DNA of 64,000 nucleotides from Saprospirales bacterium (GCA_016719895.1 JADJYG010000012.1:1-64000); one strand, 5' to 3'; positions 8,869-19,365 are shown, numbered from the stretch's first letter. Made by a program: numbers and translations. Notes: a model not told the origin generated them from the sequence alone.

Positions 8869-10002
8869 TCACATCTTAACTACCCTGGCCCGGCCAACAG
8901 ATACCCCATTGCGCTGTAGAATCAGCGCATAGATGCCGGGCGCCAGATTAGCGACTGGAATAGCAATATCATTTTCGCCTGCGCTTGCCTCCACGGCCTG
9001 CTCAAGGACGGGATTCCCTTGTACGTTTATCAGTTTTAATTGAAAGGTTGCCCCTGCACCATCGTTTGTGAAATGCACATAACATGTATTTCGGACCGGA
9101 TTGGGATAGGTAAATATCGCCTCTTTAAATGCCGGCGTAAAGGTGGCGGTGGGGGTGCTCAATGCTTTGTACTGAACACCGGTTACCGCGTTTTGTGCAG
9201 TATTGAGGGTGCATATAGCAATGGCTTCCTTGGACACATTGTTCAGGAAATGAAAGGAAGTTATCGTATCCGTGCCCAGTGGGAGAATCTGTTGACCGCC
9301 GATGGTTGAAATATCTATCCACCCGAGCGGCGCCACCTTTACATCCACTGCGGTTGACTTGTATTCGGTTTGCTTTTTCCGCAGCACATCAAAGGTGCCG
9401 CCGGGGATGGCCAGCGTGCCAAATGCATCGACCGTACTAACCCGCTGATACGTAACCCGGATACGGAAGGAATCGGCAGTAGGAACCAGATTTAGTAAGA
9501 TGGGCGGCGCAATCGGTGCGTCGAAAGCCGTTAAAACATTGGAGGTACTTTGGTGGAGATCAAAGAAGTTGACCGGGGCCCAGGATTCTTCCAGGTTGGG
9601 CACCTTGTCAAACAATAAATTCAAGCCCAAGCCCAGCGGGTCCAGGCCAAAATAGCCCATGTCAAGTACCTGGGTTCCGGTGACCTGCAAATAAACTTGC
9701 GAAGCGGAGTTTAACGGGTTGTACAGGATACTTGCACCTGGGAACAATGCTTGGGCTGAGCCTGTGGCCGGGTTTTGCATGATCTGATTCCAAAATTGGG
9801 TTGGCTGCAGGTTGCTCAGGTTCCATGCCTGGCCGCCGCCGGGCGGGGTGAATATCTGATTAATAGCCCCTGGCTGGTTGCCGAAAACATAATGAAACGT
9901 ATCTCCCACCACGGGAAAGGTAGAATTGGTAATGGTAATCTGAGCCGTTACTGAATGGATACCCCCCCATACGAAGAGGCAAAAAAGTACCAGTTTTTTC
10001 AT
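8869..10002 (-). CDS. T9SS type A sorting-domain secreted protein, function unknown
   Basis: A 377-residue exported protein. The ATG at 10002 gives a clean signal peptide (MKKLVLFCLFVWGGIHSVTA, cleavage before QITITN), so it is preferred over the ORF start at 10038. The middle is beta-rich and not recognised. The last ~75 residues form a type A T9SS sorting domain (YPNPVRNTCYVHF...GIYALILQRNG), so the product should cross the outer membrane via the type IX system and be surface-bound or released. It is monocistronic as far as can be seen. Confidence 0.8.
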   Translation of the reverse strand: MKKLVLFCLFVWGGIHSVTAQITITNSTFPVVGDTFHYVFGNQPGAINQIFTPPGGGQAWNLSNLQPTQFWNQIMQNPATGSAQALFPGASILYNPLNSASQVYLQVTGTQVLDMGYFGLDPLGLGLNLLFDKVPNLEESWAPVNFFDLHQSTSNVLTAFDAPIAPPILLNLVPTADSFRIRVTYQRVSTVDAFGTLAIPGGTFDVLRKKQTEYKSTAVDVKVAPLGWIDISTIGGQQILPLGTDTITSFHFLNNVSKEAIAICTLNTAQNAVTGVQYKALSTPTATFTPAFKEAIFTYPNPVRNTCYVHFTNDGAGATFQLKLINVQGNPVLEQAVEASAGENDIAIPVANLAPGIYALILQRNGVSVGRARVVKM

Positions 10003-10158
10003 AGTTGTACATTGACAGGACCAAACGCAATAATACACTATTTCTTTTGGAACTCTTTGCTATACTTACAACCGAAAACGCCGACATTCGGCTTCGAAAT
10101 ACCTGAACTGTTTGAACAAAAATGGCATGCGGCGCAAAATCCTATGCCAGCCTGATCA

Positions 10159-10473
10159 ATGAACTTTGAGCCCCGGAATCAAACCAACCGAACCTTATCT
10201 CTTTACAGAAAAGTGTGCGGCGAAATTGAGCCCCCTCAAAATAACCTGGAAGAACGCAGTAAGTTACTCAATGTAATCGAAGAGTATCCTATTGAGGTAC
10301 TGCCGGTAGAAAAAATGGAAGGGATTGGTTCTTTGGCCCAAGTTTACCTTGATACGGGAATCATGCCCCCAAAAAAATTGTTCGATGCATTGCATGTCGC
10401 CTTTTGCGTTGTCACAAAAATTCATCCGTTACGCATCTCAACACCAACAGAATTAGCAGGATATGGAAACTAA
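10159..10473 (+). pseudogene. Degraded PIN-domain (VapC-like) toxin gene
   Basis: The 104-residue frame matches only parts of a PIN-domain protein. AQVYLDTGIMPPKKLFDALHVAF is the familiar third-acidic-residue helix (YL..G..P.K...DALHVA), and LRISTPTEL is the usual C-terminal tail. Between them the ~25-residue block that normally carries the DI(L)xxWNxxH strand is missing. The N-terminal strand with the first catalytic Asp is not visible either. PIN toxins are Mg-dependent RNases; this copy lacks needed acidic residues and is probably inactive. It overlaps the next frame by 11 bases, as in intact toxin-partner pairs. Confidence 0.55.
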
Positions 10474-10699
10474 AATATCGAAAGCGCAAATCTCAGTTTG
10501 GGAACACGAGGTTTTCCCACGGACCCCACTTTTCACCCCCATAACACACACACCCTGGAAAGAGAAGGCTTACGAGGAAATAAAACACTTGTCGATACTA
10601 GACCAGATTCGTTTTATTCACAAGCAAACGCAGGACACCATAGCCAGGATAAAAAATAACAAGGCACAGAAAAAGAAGCCCACGCAGACCGCTCCCTAG
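10463..10699 (+). CDS. Small protein, probable partner (antitoxin-like) of the PIN gene
   Basis: A 78-residue, charged, helical protein. WKEKAYEEIKHLSILDQIRFIHKQ resembles the short W(K)EK.Y...K..S..E...I....  partner proteins often encoded next to PIN-domain toxins in Bacteroidota. Its ATG overlaps the end of the degraded PIN frame (ATG at 10463, stop of the other at 10471-10473), indicating former translational coupling. The antitoxin role is inferred from context; no DNA-binding motif is recognised. Confidence 0.5.
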   Translation: METKISKAQISVWEHEVFPRTPLFTPITHTPWKEKAYEEIKHLSILDQIRFIHKQTQDTIARIKNNKAQKKKPTQTAP

Positions 10700-10956
10700 T
10701 ATGCCACACACCGTAAGCGTCCGGCCAAGCGCATATCTCGTTCACTCTGACGCTCCCCACCCAGTCTTCCTGTTTTCCCTAAGTATTTAGGTTAATGAGC
10801 ATTTTCAATCCCTTGCCTGGGGAAAAACGCAACGCATTTTCTGACACCCGGCTTTATGCTTCCCTTACGATCTCCAAGATTTTTTGGGCTTTAAAAAAAA
10901 TGTTTCACCTCCAAATTTTTTCCCTCGTTTTTTCCCTCACTGCAAATTCGGGCAAC
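10700..10956. other. Non-coding stretch without recognised feature
   Basis: Between the small partner gene and the tRNA-Glu terminator no credible gene is visible. The short plus-strand frames here run into the tRNA and have no protein-like composition. T- and A-rich tracts (around 10878-10935) are present but no hairpin or promoter was identified. Confidence 0.5.
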
Positions 10957-10989
10957 AAAAAAACCCTTGCAAGTTGCACACTTACAAGG
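10957..10989 (-). terminator. Rho-independent terminator downstream of tRNA-Glu
   Basis: On the minus strand, CCTTGTAAGT and ACTTGCAAGG form a 10-bp stem (one G-U pair) around a 5-base loop, followed by G and a run of seven T. It starts 20 bases after the tRNA 3' end. The plus strand also has a short T run, so it may work weakly in both directions. Confidence 0.8.
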
Positions 10990-11008
10990 ATTTTTGTTCT
11001 ACTGGCAG

Positions 11009-11080
11009 TAGCCCGTACGGGAATCGAACCCGTGTTTCATCCGTGAAAGGGATGCGTCCTAACCCCTAGACGAACGGGCC
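11009..11080 (-). tRNA. tRNA-Glu (anticodon TTC)
   Basis: The minus strand folds into a complete cloverleaf of 72 bases: acceptor GGCCCGT/ACGGGCT (first pair G-U), a D arm, anticodon stem CATCC/GGATG with loop CTTTCAC, and T arm ACGGG-TTCGATT-CCCGT. The anticodon TTC reads Glu. CCA is not encoded, as usual in Bacteroidota. It has its own promoter (11154-11186) and terminator (10957-10989). Confidence 0.95.
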
Positions 11081-11153
11081 TTGTCAAGCGCGAAAATTCG
11101 GGTGCGAAAGATAAAACCACGCCGCCGAAAAAACCGCTTCGTCAAGAGCGGGG

Positions 11154-11186
11154 CAAAGATACGCGCTGCGAAAGCGCATTTCCAAA
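11154..11186 (-). promoter_or_regulatory. Bacteroidota promoter (TTTG-N21-TATCTTTG) of tRNA-Glu
   Basis: On the minus strand a TTTG (11186-11183), a spacer of exactly 21 bases and TATCTTTG (11161-11154) match the -33/-7 consensus of the Bacteroidota primary sigma factor. It lies about 75 bases upstream of the tRNA 5' end and after the end of the ubiD-like gene. Confidence 0.75.
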
Positions 11187-11222
11187 CCACCAACAAAATT
11201 TTTCAGAAAAAATTCCCGCTTT

Positions 11223-13040
11223 TTAAAATTTATAGTTGGAGAGCAATTGCTCTGCGCGTTTTTGCACCTGCGGGTCCGCTACCAGCTCGGGCGCATGGTG
11301 CGGTTTTTTGCGCGCATCCAGCACCAGCGGTCCCCGGCAACCCCAATGTTTGTACTCCGCAAAGGCTCGCACGCCGAACAGGTCGTGGCTGGGGTTGGCG
11401 CGGGTGAAGGCCACCCACAGAAAATTGTTCAGCGTCGCGGCGGCAAAGGGGCTGTCGTCGGTCAGTACAATCAGGGGTATCTGTTCCAGGTCGGAGGCCT
11501 CGAGATGGCTGCACAGCCGTTCTGCGGCGGCGCGGCCTTCCTGCCCAGCCTGGAAAGCGGGCGCCTGGATGGCCAGCACGCCAGGCAGGCAAAACTGCGG
11601 CGCCGAAAAACCCGCCGGGAGAGAAAAGTTGGCGGGCAGGCTGGCAGCCAGGCTGCGCCGCCGCTCGCCGCGGCAGGCAACCACGACCTTTGATCCCTCG
11701 TTCCAGCCGGTACCCGAGTAGTCGAGGGTGTCGATAGTGGTACGGGTCTGGAAATGCAGGTCTCGGGTCCAGTCTACGCGCTCCAGCACGTGCTGCAGGA
11801 AATGCGCTATGTCGTGGGTGTCCAATCGGGGGTCGTCGTCGGAGGCGGCGATGATCAGGAATTTAGCCAGGGAGGTCTGTCCGGAGCCGAGGATACGGTT
11901 GGCAATAGTGAGGATTTCCTCGGGCCGCCGCTCGCGAAACGGCATATAACGCTCGTGGCCGATGGCCAGCAGCAAAGGATGTACGCCGGCGGCATCCACG
12001 GCGTGCAATTCTTTCAGGCCCGGAAATTCCTGCGGCGTCAGCGGCGCCACCAACTCGTGAATCAGCCAGCCAAAACTGCTGTCTTCCTGCGGCGGCCGGC
12101 CCACTGCGGTGAAGTGCCAGAGCGGGTCCTTGCGGTGATATACCCGGTGTACGCGCAGAACCGGGAAATCGTGCGCCAGCGAGTAGTAGCCCAGGTGGTC
12201 GCCGAAGGGGCCCTCCATTTTTTTGACGTCTTTCAGGATTTCCCCGGTAATGACAAAGTCGGCGTCGCTGCTCAGCGTGTAGCCGTCGCGATGGGTGTAG
12301 CGAAACCGGCGGCCCGCCAGCATGCCGGCAAAGGTCAGCTCGCTCAGGCCTTCGGGCAAGGGCATGATGGCCGCAAACGCATGGCTCGGCAAGCCGCCCA
12401 CGAAGATGCTGCAGCGGAATGGTTCGGGGCGCTGGTTGTATTTGGTGTGGTGCACGCCGATGCCGCGGTGCAACTGGTAGTGCAGCCCAATCTCCTCGTT
12501 GGGCACATAATCGTTGCCGGACAGTTGGATGCGGTACATGCCCAGGTTGGCATGCATGGGGCCGGGCGCATCAGGGTCTTCGGTGTATACCTGTGGCAGG
12601 GTGATAAACGCGCCGCCGTCCATAGGCCAGCTTTTGACCTGTGGCAAACGGTCGATCGTTGTGGTTCCGTAGGTCACCGGCGCCGGAAGGAGGCTGCGCA
12701 GGGGCAGGGCGGAAAGGGCAGTGAAGGGCGCCGACAGGTAGCGCCCGGGCCGCTGGAGCAGGTTGGCCGGGTCTTTTTTAAGTTCGATGACGCGCTTGAC
12801 GCTTTCGAGTGTGTGTCGAAACAGAAATTCCGTCTGGCGGAAGGTACCGTACAGGTTGCTGACCGCCTGAAATGGGCTGCTTTTCACGCGTTCGTACAAA
12901 ACTGCCGGCCCCTGGCGGTCGTACACCTGGCGGTGGATTTCCGCCATTTCCAGGTTAGGATCCACTTCTTCGCGGATACGGAGCAACATGCCGTTTTTTT
13001 CCAGATCGCGCACGGCGTCGCGCAGACAGGTATAAGCCAT
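11223..13040 (-). CDS. UbiD-family prenylated-FMN decarboxylase
   Basis: A 605-residue member of the UbiD family, which uses prenylated FMN to decarboxylate aromatic or unsaturated acids. In Bacteroidota such genes are commonly annotated as menaquinone-pathway 3-octaprenyl-4-hydroxybenzoate carboxy-lyase-like; the true substrate here is not fixed by sequence. The hallmark ITGEI...MEGPFGDHLGYY, which carries active-site acidic residues, lies around residues 265-290. Upstream come N-terminal blocks such as GLHYQLHRGIGVHH. It follows the START-like gene by 39 bases on the same strand and is followed by tRNA-Glu. The long opposite-strand frame here is a GC-rich shadow. Confidence 0.85.
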   Translation of the reverse strand: MAYTCLRDAVRDLEKNGMLLRIREEVDPNLEMAEIHRQVYDRQGPAVLYERVKSSPFQAVSNLYGTFRQTEFLFRHTLESVKRVIELKKDPANLLQRPGRYLSAPFTALSALPLRSLLPAPVTYGTTTIDRLPQVKSWPMDGGAFITLPQVYTEDPDAPGPMHANLGMYRIQLSGNDYVPNEEIGLHYQLHRGIGVHHTKYNQRPEPFRCSIFVGGLPSHAFAAIMPLPEGLSELTFAGMLAGRRFRYTHRDGYTLSSDADFVITGEILKDVKKMEGPFGDHLGYYSLAHDFPVLRVHRVYHRKDPLWHFTAVGRPPQEDSSFGWLIHELVAPLTPQEFPGLKELHAVDAAGVHPLLLAIGHERYMPFRERRPEEILTIANRILGSGQTSLAKFLIIAASDDDPRLDTHDIAHFLQHVLERVDWTRDLHFQTRTTIDTLDYSGTGWNEGSKVVVACRGERRRSLAASLPANFSLPAGFSAPQFCLPGVLAIQAPAFQAGQEGRAAAERLCSHLEASDLEQIPLIVLTDDSPFAAATLNNFLWVAFTRANPSHDLFGVRAFAEYKHWGCRGPLVLDARKKPHHAPELVADPQVQKRAEQLLSNYKF

Positions 13041-13079
13041 ACGTCTAAGTTGTGTCCTTCCGATGGTGTCGGTGTAAAA

Positions 13080-13728
13080 CTATTCCCGGATATGCGCCAA
13101 TTTGGCGTTTTGGTACAGGGGGTCTTTCAAAATTTCCCGCATCCGCTTGATCGTTTCGCGGGGCCCCACATCGATGGCCAGGTTAATAGCCCAATCCGGC
13201 AGGTTGCCACCGGGGTCGGAATAGGTAGTATTCCACATACATCCAGCCATTGGCGCCCGGGATGACCGTCCAGCGCGTATTGGCCTTTTTTAGCCGGATG
13301 ACGTCCTTCACTTCCGGCGCCCATCCCGCTACCGCAACGCTGGACGATGTGACGGCGTTGTTTTGCAGGTCCTGTTCCACCGTAGTGCGCAGCACAACGT
13401 CGCGGTCGCTCATCGGCCAGGGAAAGTCGATACGGGAGTAATAGATGATTTCTGTGGGGGAAATGCGCTTGATCAGGCGTGCTTCCGATATTTTGTAACC
13501 CCAAACGGTATATTTATCCACGTCGTCCAGCAAATGAACGATACCAGACAGGGGAGTTTTGATGGAAGTGGTCAGTTTCAATTCATGTATATCGCTGGTC
13601 TTTCGGTAAAAGACTTTGATGGCGTTTCGCTGGCTTTTCAGCACCCAGCCGTCTTTTGACTGAGCGGCTGCGGAAAACGCCATCTGGGCAAAAAACAAGC
13701 AGTAAAGGATGAATTGGAGCAGTTTCAT
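13080..13728 (-). pseudogene. START/SRPBCC-domain secreted protein, frameshifted
   Basis: The frame from the ATG at 13728 has a signal peptide (MKLLQFILYCLFFAQMAFSAAA) and a START-like lipid-binding domain (DGWVLKSQRNAIKVFYRK...FPWPMSDRDVV...GWAPEV). It reads off frame near 13225, after VEYY, and stops early. The +1 frame continues with SDPGGNLPDWAINLAIDVGP and KDPLYQNAKLAHIRE, the conserved end of the family, to a TAG at 13080-13082. One extra base in TACCTATT explains the break. Given the otherwise perfect conservation, a sequence error is as likely as real inactivation. START domains bind hydrophobic ligands; the ligand is unknown. Confidence 0.8.
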
Positions 13729-13878
13729 TGGCTTGAACAAGATATTTTGATCGGTGAGCAAAATCGATATTTCCCAGATATAAAAAAGATTTTTCTGAAA
13801 CGGCAAAAATGCCGCAATTGTTTTCACGGGCGTGTTACGAGCAAGTTGGGGCTTATCCTTATCGTATGCACACCAATT

Positions 13879-15681
<1,803 letters not shown>

Positions 15682-15833
15682 GACAACAAAGTTCCGGATA
15701 GGAACCAATAACTCCCGCAAAAGTTGTATCCGATATTTCTAAATGTCCGGAATCGCGCGCAGCCGGAGACAGGAAGGCTTCCTGTCCTGCAGAAAGTCCT
15801 GGCTGGATTTTTTTTCGTCCGGTAAAATAGCCG

Positions 15834-15841
15834 TAATTTTG
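15834..15841 (+). promoter_or_regulatory. Possible -7 element (TAATTTTG) for the OmpA-like gene
   Basis: TAATTTTG fits TAnnTTTG, 57 bases before the start at 15898. A T-run at 15808-15815 sits at the -33 distance but lacks the G of TTTG. Confidence 0.35.
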
Positions 15842-15897
15842 GCTGCCGGTTCTGGCTTGCGCCATTTCCGTCTCCTATCTGCAATAAAAACACCCGC

Positions 15898-16512
15898 ATG
15901 AATTCGAAAGCCCTGGTATTGAGTGTATTCGCCCTGTGGAGTATCCTTTGCTGGTATTGGTATGTTTGCGGCATCAAACAGCAATGCGCCGAACGCCCGC
16001 CCCTGGCCCGGCAGGCCATATCCTTCGAGCCGGACCGCTTGCTGCGCGATACACCGGATAGCGCCGGCGGCGCCCACAGCCCGGCATTCACGCCCATTGA
16101 AGACGGGGACGCCGGCACAACGCCGCCGGCCGGAAATACCGAACCGGACCTGAATAAAGTAAAGGTTGAAGAGCTGGACGACCATGTTTTGATCCATTTC
16201 CCCTACAATTCGACCCGCAAGGAAGACAATGACGCCATCGATGCGTATCTGAGCAAATTGGCCAGGCAATTGACCGCGCAAGGGGGTACGGTTGCGCTGA
16301 CCGGGCATACGGATAACGTGGGCGACAGCAAAACGAATTACAACTTTGCCCTGCGCCGCGCCAAGAATATCCGCGATATCTTAGTGACCAAAGGCGTGAA
16401 AAAGAATCAGATTACGTGCAAATCCTCCGGCGAAACCAAACCCCTGTCTACGAATGACACCCCCCGCGGACGGTATAAAAACCGGAGGGTTGAAATCCGG
16501 GTTAACCCATAA
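15898..16512 (+). CDS. OmpA-family peptidoglycan-binding protein
   Basis: A 204-residue envelope protein. A hydrophobic N-terminal segment (residues 5-26) acts as membrane anchor or signal. A Pro/Gly-rich linker follows (~40-85), then an OmpA C-terminal domain (~90-204) with TGHTDNVGDSKTNYNFALRRA, which carries the residues that bind diaminopimelate in peptidoglycan, and the ending NRRVEIRV. Family role: tethering of the envelope to the cell wall. The HhH/coiled-coil membrane gene follows 38 bases later, so the two may be co-transcribed. Confidence 0.85.
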   Translation: MNSKALVLSVFALWSILCWYWYVCGIKQQCAERPPLARQAISFEPDRLLRDTPDSAGGAHSPAFTPIEDGDAGTTPPAGNTEPDLNKVKVEELDDHVLIHFPYNSTRKEDNDAIDAYLSKLARQLTAQGGTVALTGHTDNVGDSKTNYNFALRRAKNIRDILVTKGVKKNQITCKSSGETKPLSTNDTPRGRYKNRRVEIRVNP

Positions 16513-16550
16513 ACACAACGTATTTTTCAAAACGAAAACCTGAAACGGCC

Positions 16551-17450
16551 ATGTTTCAACAAAATATCTTCCAAGGCCCCGGTACCGGCACATACACGTC
16601 GCATACCTTCGAAATTATCTTTATGCTCCTGGTAACTTTCCTCCTGGGCCTGTGGCTGGGTTGGGTGCTGTGGAGCAAATACCGCCAGGCGGCCGAAAAA
16701 CTGCGCTTTGACAATGAAAGCCTGAATAGCACGGCCACTACCCTGCGCAATGAAACGGAACGCCTGAAAAACAAGCTTTCCGAGCTGGAATCCGAACGCA
16801 GCACCCTCGACAACCAGGTGCAAAGCCACGACTGGGAAACCGAAAACCTGCGCAATCAATTGCTGGTATTGCAAAGCGACCTGGAGAAGACCCTGGCGCG
16901 CAACCGCCAACTGGAATCCGAACTCGGCCTGACCGCCAAACCCGCAGAACCCGCCGACGAGGTTCCCCTGGAAATAGAAGCCCCTGTTCCGGCCGAACCG
17001 GCGGACAGCTTTATTGCCATCGAAGATTTGCCGGCCACCAGCCCGGCCGAACCGGCACTGGAAGATGTCCGGATCGATGCTGCCGCTGCGCCAACGACCA
17101 CCGCTCCAGCGCCGGCGACTATCGTGCCCGCGCCGGAAACCGTGGCAATAGCCGAACCCGTAGTTGCTGCCGTTGTCACCGGCCCGCGCGACGACCTGAA
17201 AATTGTGGAAGGCGTCGGGCCCAAAATCGAAGAACTGCTTTTCCAGGCCGGCATTACGACCTACGGCCAATTGGCAGCCACCTCCGTCCAACAACTGAAG
17301 GACATCCTGGTCGACGCGGGTTCCCGCTTCGCCATGCACGACCCCGGGACCTGGTCGGCACAGGCTCTGCTCGCCGCCAACGGCGAATGGGAAAACCTGA
17401 AAGCCTACCAGGAATTTCTGAATGCCGGCAAGCGGCCCGACAAGACATAG
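16551..17450 (+). CDS. Membrane-anchored coiled-coil protein with C-terminal helix-hairpin-helix domain
   Basis: A 299-residue protein. One membrane helix lies at ~20-42 (IIFMLLVTFLLGLWLGWVLW). A long coiled coil follows (~45-125, many E/L/N heptads), then an Ala/Pro/Glu-rich linker (~128-210). The C-terminal helix-hairpin-helix domain (~212-290) opens with DDLKIVEGVGPKIEELL, as in H3TH/flap-endonuclease-like folds that usually bind DNA without sequence preference. A cytoplasmic DNA-binding or protein-binding role at the membrane is inference. Comparable proteins are common in Bacteroidota, sometimes beside OmpA-like genes. It is convergent with the DciA-like gene, only 5 bases apart. Confidence 0.75.
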   Translation: MFQQNIFQGPGTGTYTSHTFEIIFMLLVTFLLGLWLGWVLWSKYRQAAEKLRFDNESLNSTATTLRNETERLKNKLSELESERSTLDNQVQSHDWETENLRNQLLVLQSDLEKTLARNRQLESELGLTAKPAEPADEVPLEIEAPVPAEPADSFIAIEDLPATSPAEPALEDVRIDAAAAPTTTAPAPATIVPAPETVAIAEPVVAAVVTGPRDDLKIVEGVGPKIEELLFQAGITTYGQLAATSVQQLKDILVDAGSRFAMHDPGTWSAQALLAANGEWENLKAYQEFLNAGKRPDKT

Positions 17451-17455
17451 TTACG

Positions 17456-17746
17456 TTAGCGGATCACCACTTCTTTGATGTATTCCTCACCGATCTCGTC
17501 GTTGAGCAGCGCCTTGATCTTGTCTTTGGCGTAGGAGAGTTCGTGTTTGAGCGGTGCGGACAAAATGGTCAGGTAAAGCACGTTTTTGCGCACCTGGATG
17601 TTGGACGTATAGGTCGATATCGTTTTGCCCATGAGTTTTTCCCACAGCATTTTTACCCGCGTTTCGTTGAGCCGCGGCGCCAGGCGGTATTCCCGCAACA
17701 TATCCTGCAGCGCTTCCTGCAGGGAAAGATCGTTTTTCTTTTTCAT
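17456..17746 (-). CDS. DUF721 / DciA-like protein
   Basis: A 96-residue member of the DUF721 family. DciA, the founding studied member, loads the replicative helicase DnaB in bacteria that lack DnaC. Visible features are W at the start of the core (MLWEKLMGKTISTYT), the strand VRKNVLYLTILSAPLKHEL and the YAKDKI helix, all typical of the family. The length is the usual one for Bacteroidota, which carry only the core domain. The helicase-loading role is inferred from family membership. Confidence 0.8.
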   Translation of the reverse strand: MKKKNDLSLQEALQDMLREYRLAPRLNETRVKMLWEKLMGKTISTYTSNIQVRKNVLYLTILSAPLKHELSYAKDKIKALLNDEIGEEYIKEVVIR

Positions 17747-17884
17747 GCCTTGGGTGTTTTTAAGCGGTCCGGGCAGAGGCTAATGTACGCTAAATAGTGG
17801 TTATGGAACTGTATTTTCACGGCGGAAATGGATATCTCTTTTGCAGTAAACAAATATTTGTTAAGGAATTTTTAACTGAGTAAA

Positions 17885-18772
17885 ATGAACATTAAAGCAT
17901 CCGAATTGATCCTGAACAGCGACGGCAGCGTGTACCACCTCCGGCTGCGGCCCGAACACATAGCGCCTGTAATCATTACCGTTGGCGACCAGGACCGGGT
18001 TGCCAAAGTGAGCCGGTATTTCGACCGGGTAGAGCACCGGGTTCGCAAACGCGAATTTATCACCCACACCGGCTGGTTGGGCAATCTGCGCCTCAGTGTG
18101 ATTTCCTCCGGTATCGGGCCCGACAATATCGATATCGTGGTGAACGAAACCGATGCGCTCTTCAATATCGATTTTCAAACCCGGCAGCCCAGGCCGGACC
18201 CGGTCCAACTGACTTATATCCGGCTCGGCACAGCCGGCGGGTTGCAGGCCGGGACGCCTGTCGATGGCCTGGTGGCTTCCACTGGCGGCATCGGCCTGGA
18301 CGGGCTTCTCCAGTTTTACCGCGCGCCCGGGCAGCAGCAACACCCGGTAACGGCAGCGCTGCGCAGGCATTTCAAGGGCCATTGGGACTTTCCGGTGGCG
18401 CCGTATTTTGCGGAAGCGGATGCCGGCCTTGTCCAGTTGTTTACCGGCGGCTTTTACCCGGGCTTTACGGCTACAAACCCGGGCTTCTACGGGCCGCAAG
18501 GCCGCCAGCTGCGCGCGCCGCTTCAAGTCCCGGAGTACCTGGATTTGCTCCAAAGTTTTCAATACAAGGGTACGCGCATCCTGAACCTGGAAATGGAAAC
18601 CGCCGCCTTGTTCGGCCTTTCCCAACTCTTGGGACACCGCGCGATCTCCCTGAGCGCTGTTGTCGCCAACCGCGCCCTTGGGCAATTCAGCAAACAGTCG
18701 GGGCATGCCGTGCGCAATCTGATTGTCACAGCGCTGGAAAAAATCAGCGCGGGTGTAGGAGTTTTTTCGTAA
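17885..18772 (+). CDS. Nucleoside phosphorylase (uridine phosphorylase-like)
   Basis: A 295-residue member of the NP-I nucleoside phosphorylase family, which splits nucleosides with phosphate to give the free base and ribose-1-phosphate. GDQDRV (~33-38) is the N-terminal phosphate loop, YIRLGTAGGLQ (~108-118) the R-x-GT phosphate-binding block, and NLEMETAALFGLS (~234-246) the ribose-binding EMET motif. It clearly belongs to the hexameric branch (uridine phosphorylase/PNP type). The base specificity is not evident. It appears to be a single gene. Confidence 0.85.
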   Translation: MNIKASELILNSDGSVYHLRLRPEHIAPVIITVGDQDRVAKVSRYFDRVEHRVRKREFITHTGWLGNLRLSVISSGIGPDNIDIVVNETDALFNIDFQTRQPRPDPVQLTYIRLGTAGGLQAGTPVDGLVASTGGIGLDGLLQFYRAPGQQQHPVTAALRRHFKGHWDFPVAPYFAEADAGLVQLFTGGFYPGFTATNPGFYGPQGRQLRAPLQVPEYLDLLQSFQYKGTRILNLEMETAALFGLSQLLGHRAISLSAVVANRALGQFSKQSGHAVRNLIVTALEKISAGVGVFS

Positions 18773-18871
18773 AGCCGCTACTTTTAGCCCACTTTAAGAA
18801 ACCGCCTGAAAACCCCTGACGGACGGTTTCTAATAGCCATCACCAACATTTTTACCAAAAACGCACTTTTT

Positions 18872-19315
18872 ATGAAATCAGTCCTTATTCCTGCAAAAAC
18901 CGTCAAATGGACGTCGCTTTTCGTATGGGCTATCGTGCTTTCCGGCCTCCTGACCGGTTTGAGTTCCTGTGTTGCCGCACGCTTCGATCAGGTCGCCCTC
19001 GATACCGCTACTGCGTTGGGCGATACCTTGCCTGCGCTGATGCAAAAGGCCACTGGCGCATACAGCCAAAGCGAAACGGAGGTGACTGCCATCCTGAAAA
19101 CCCTCGACGACGCGCACAGCCGCGCAGCCGCCACCAAAAAGAACGGCGATGTCGCCGAACAATGGCGTATCCTGCGCGACGATATGGTAAAACCATTTTT
19201 CGCCCGTTGGAAAGAGAAAAACAAATTGGATAAAGATTTCATCAAACCCGCTGCCACCCAGGTTAAAGATGCCCTGGCGTCGATCGAACGCGCCGAAAAA
19301 GTGAAACCCAAATAA
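18872..19315 (+). CDS. Small lipoprotein, function unknown
   Basis: A 147-residue protein with a lipoprotein signal: a hydrophobic stretch (SLFVWAIVLSGLLTGLSS) ending at a lipobox LSSC, with Cys33 as the modified residue. The mature part is helical and charged, rich in K, D and A, and ends in KPK. No family is recognised. The gene for a 112-residue hypothetical protein follows 50 bases downstream on the same strand and may share its transcript. Confidence 0.7.
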   Translation: MKSVLIPAKTVKWTSLFVWAIVLSGLLTGLSSCVAARFDQVALDTATALGDTLPALMQKATGAYSQSETEVTAILKTLDDAHSRAAATKKNGDVAEQWRILRDDMVKPFFARWKEKNKLDKDFIKPAATQVKDALASIERAEKVKPK

Positions 19316-19365
19316 CCAGTACACACCAACCTGCTCATTGAAAATACCCAAATCTGTCTTGCATC

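Noticed and set aside
10795..11046. Open frame reading into tRNA-Glu (ends ARTGIEPVFHP)
   Set aside because: The C-terminal part is the tRNA sequence itself, a common false protein; no credible start or family.
11754..13265. A 503-codon open frame on the + strand opposite the ubiD-like gene
   Set aside because: It is antisense to a well-conserved UbiD protein, has low-complexity V/A/H/Q-rich composition and no recognisable domain; it is a by-product of GC-biased codon use.
18800..18835. Possible terminator hairpin between the nucleoside phosphorylase and the lipoprotein gene (GAAACCG...CGGTTTC)
   Set aside because: The stem is interrupted and no T-run follows; support is too weak for a terminator call.
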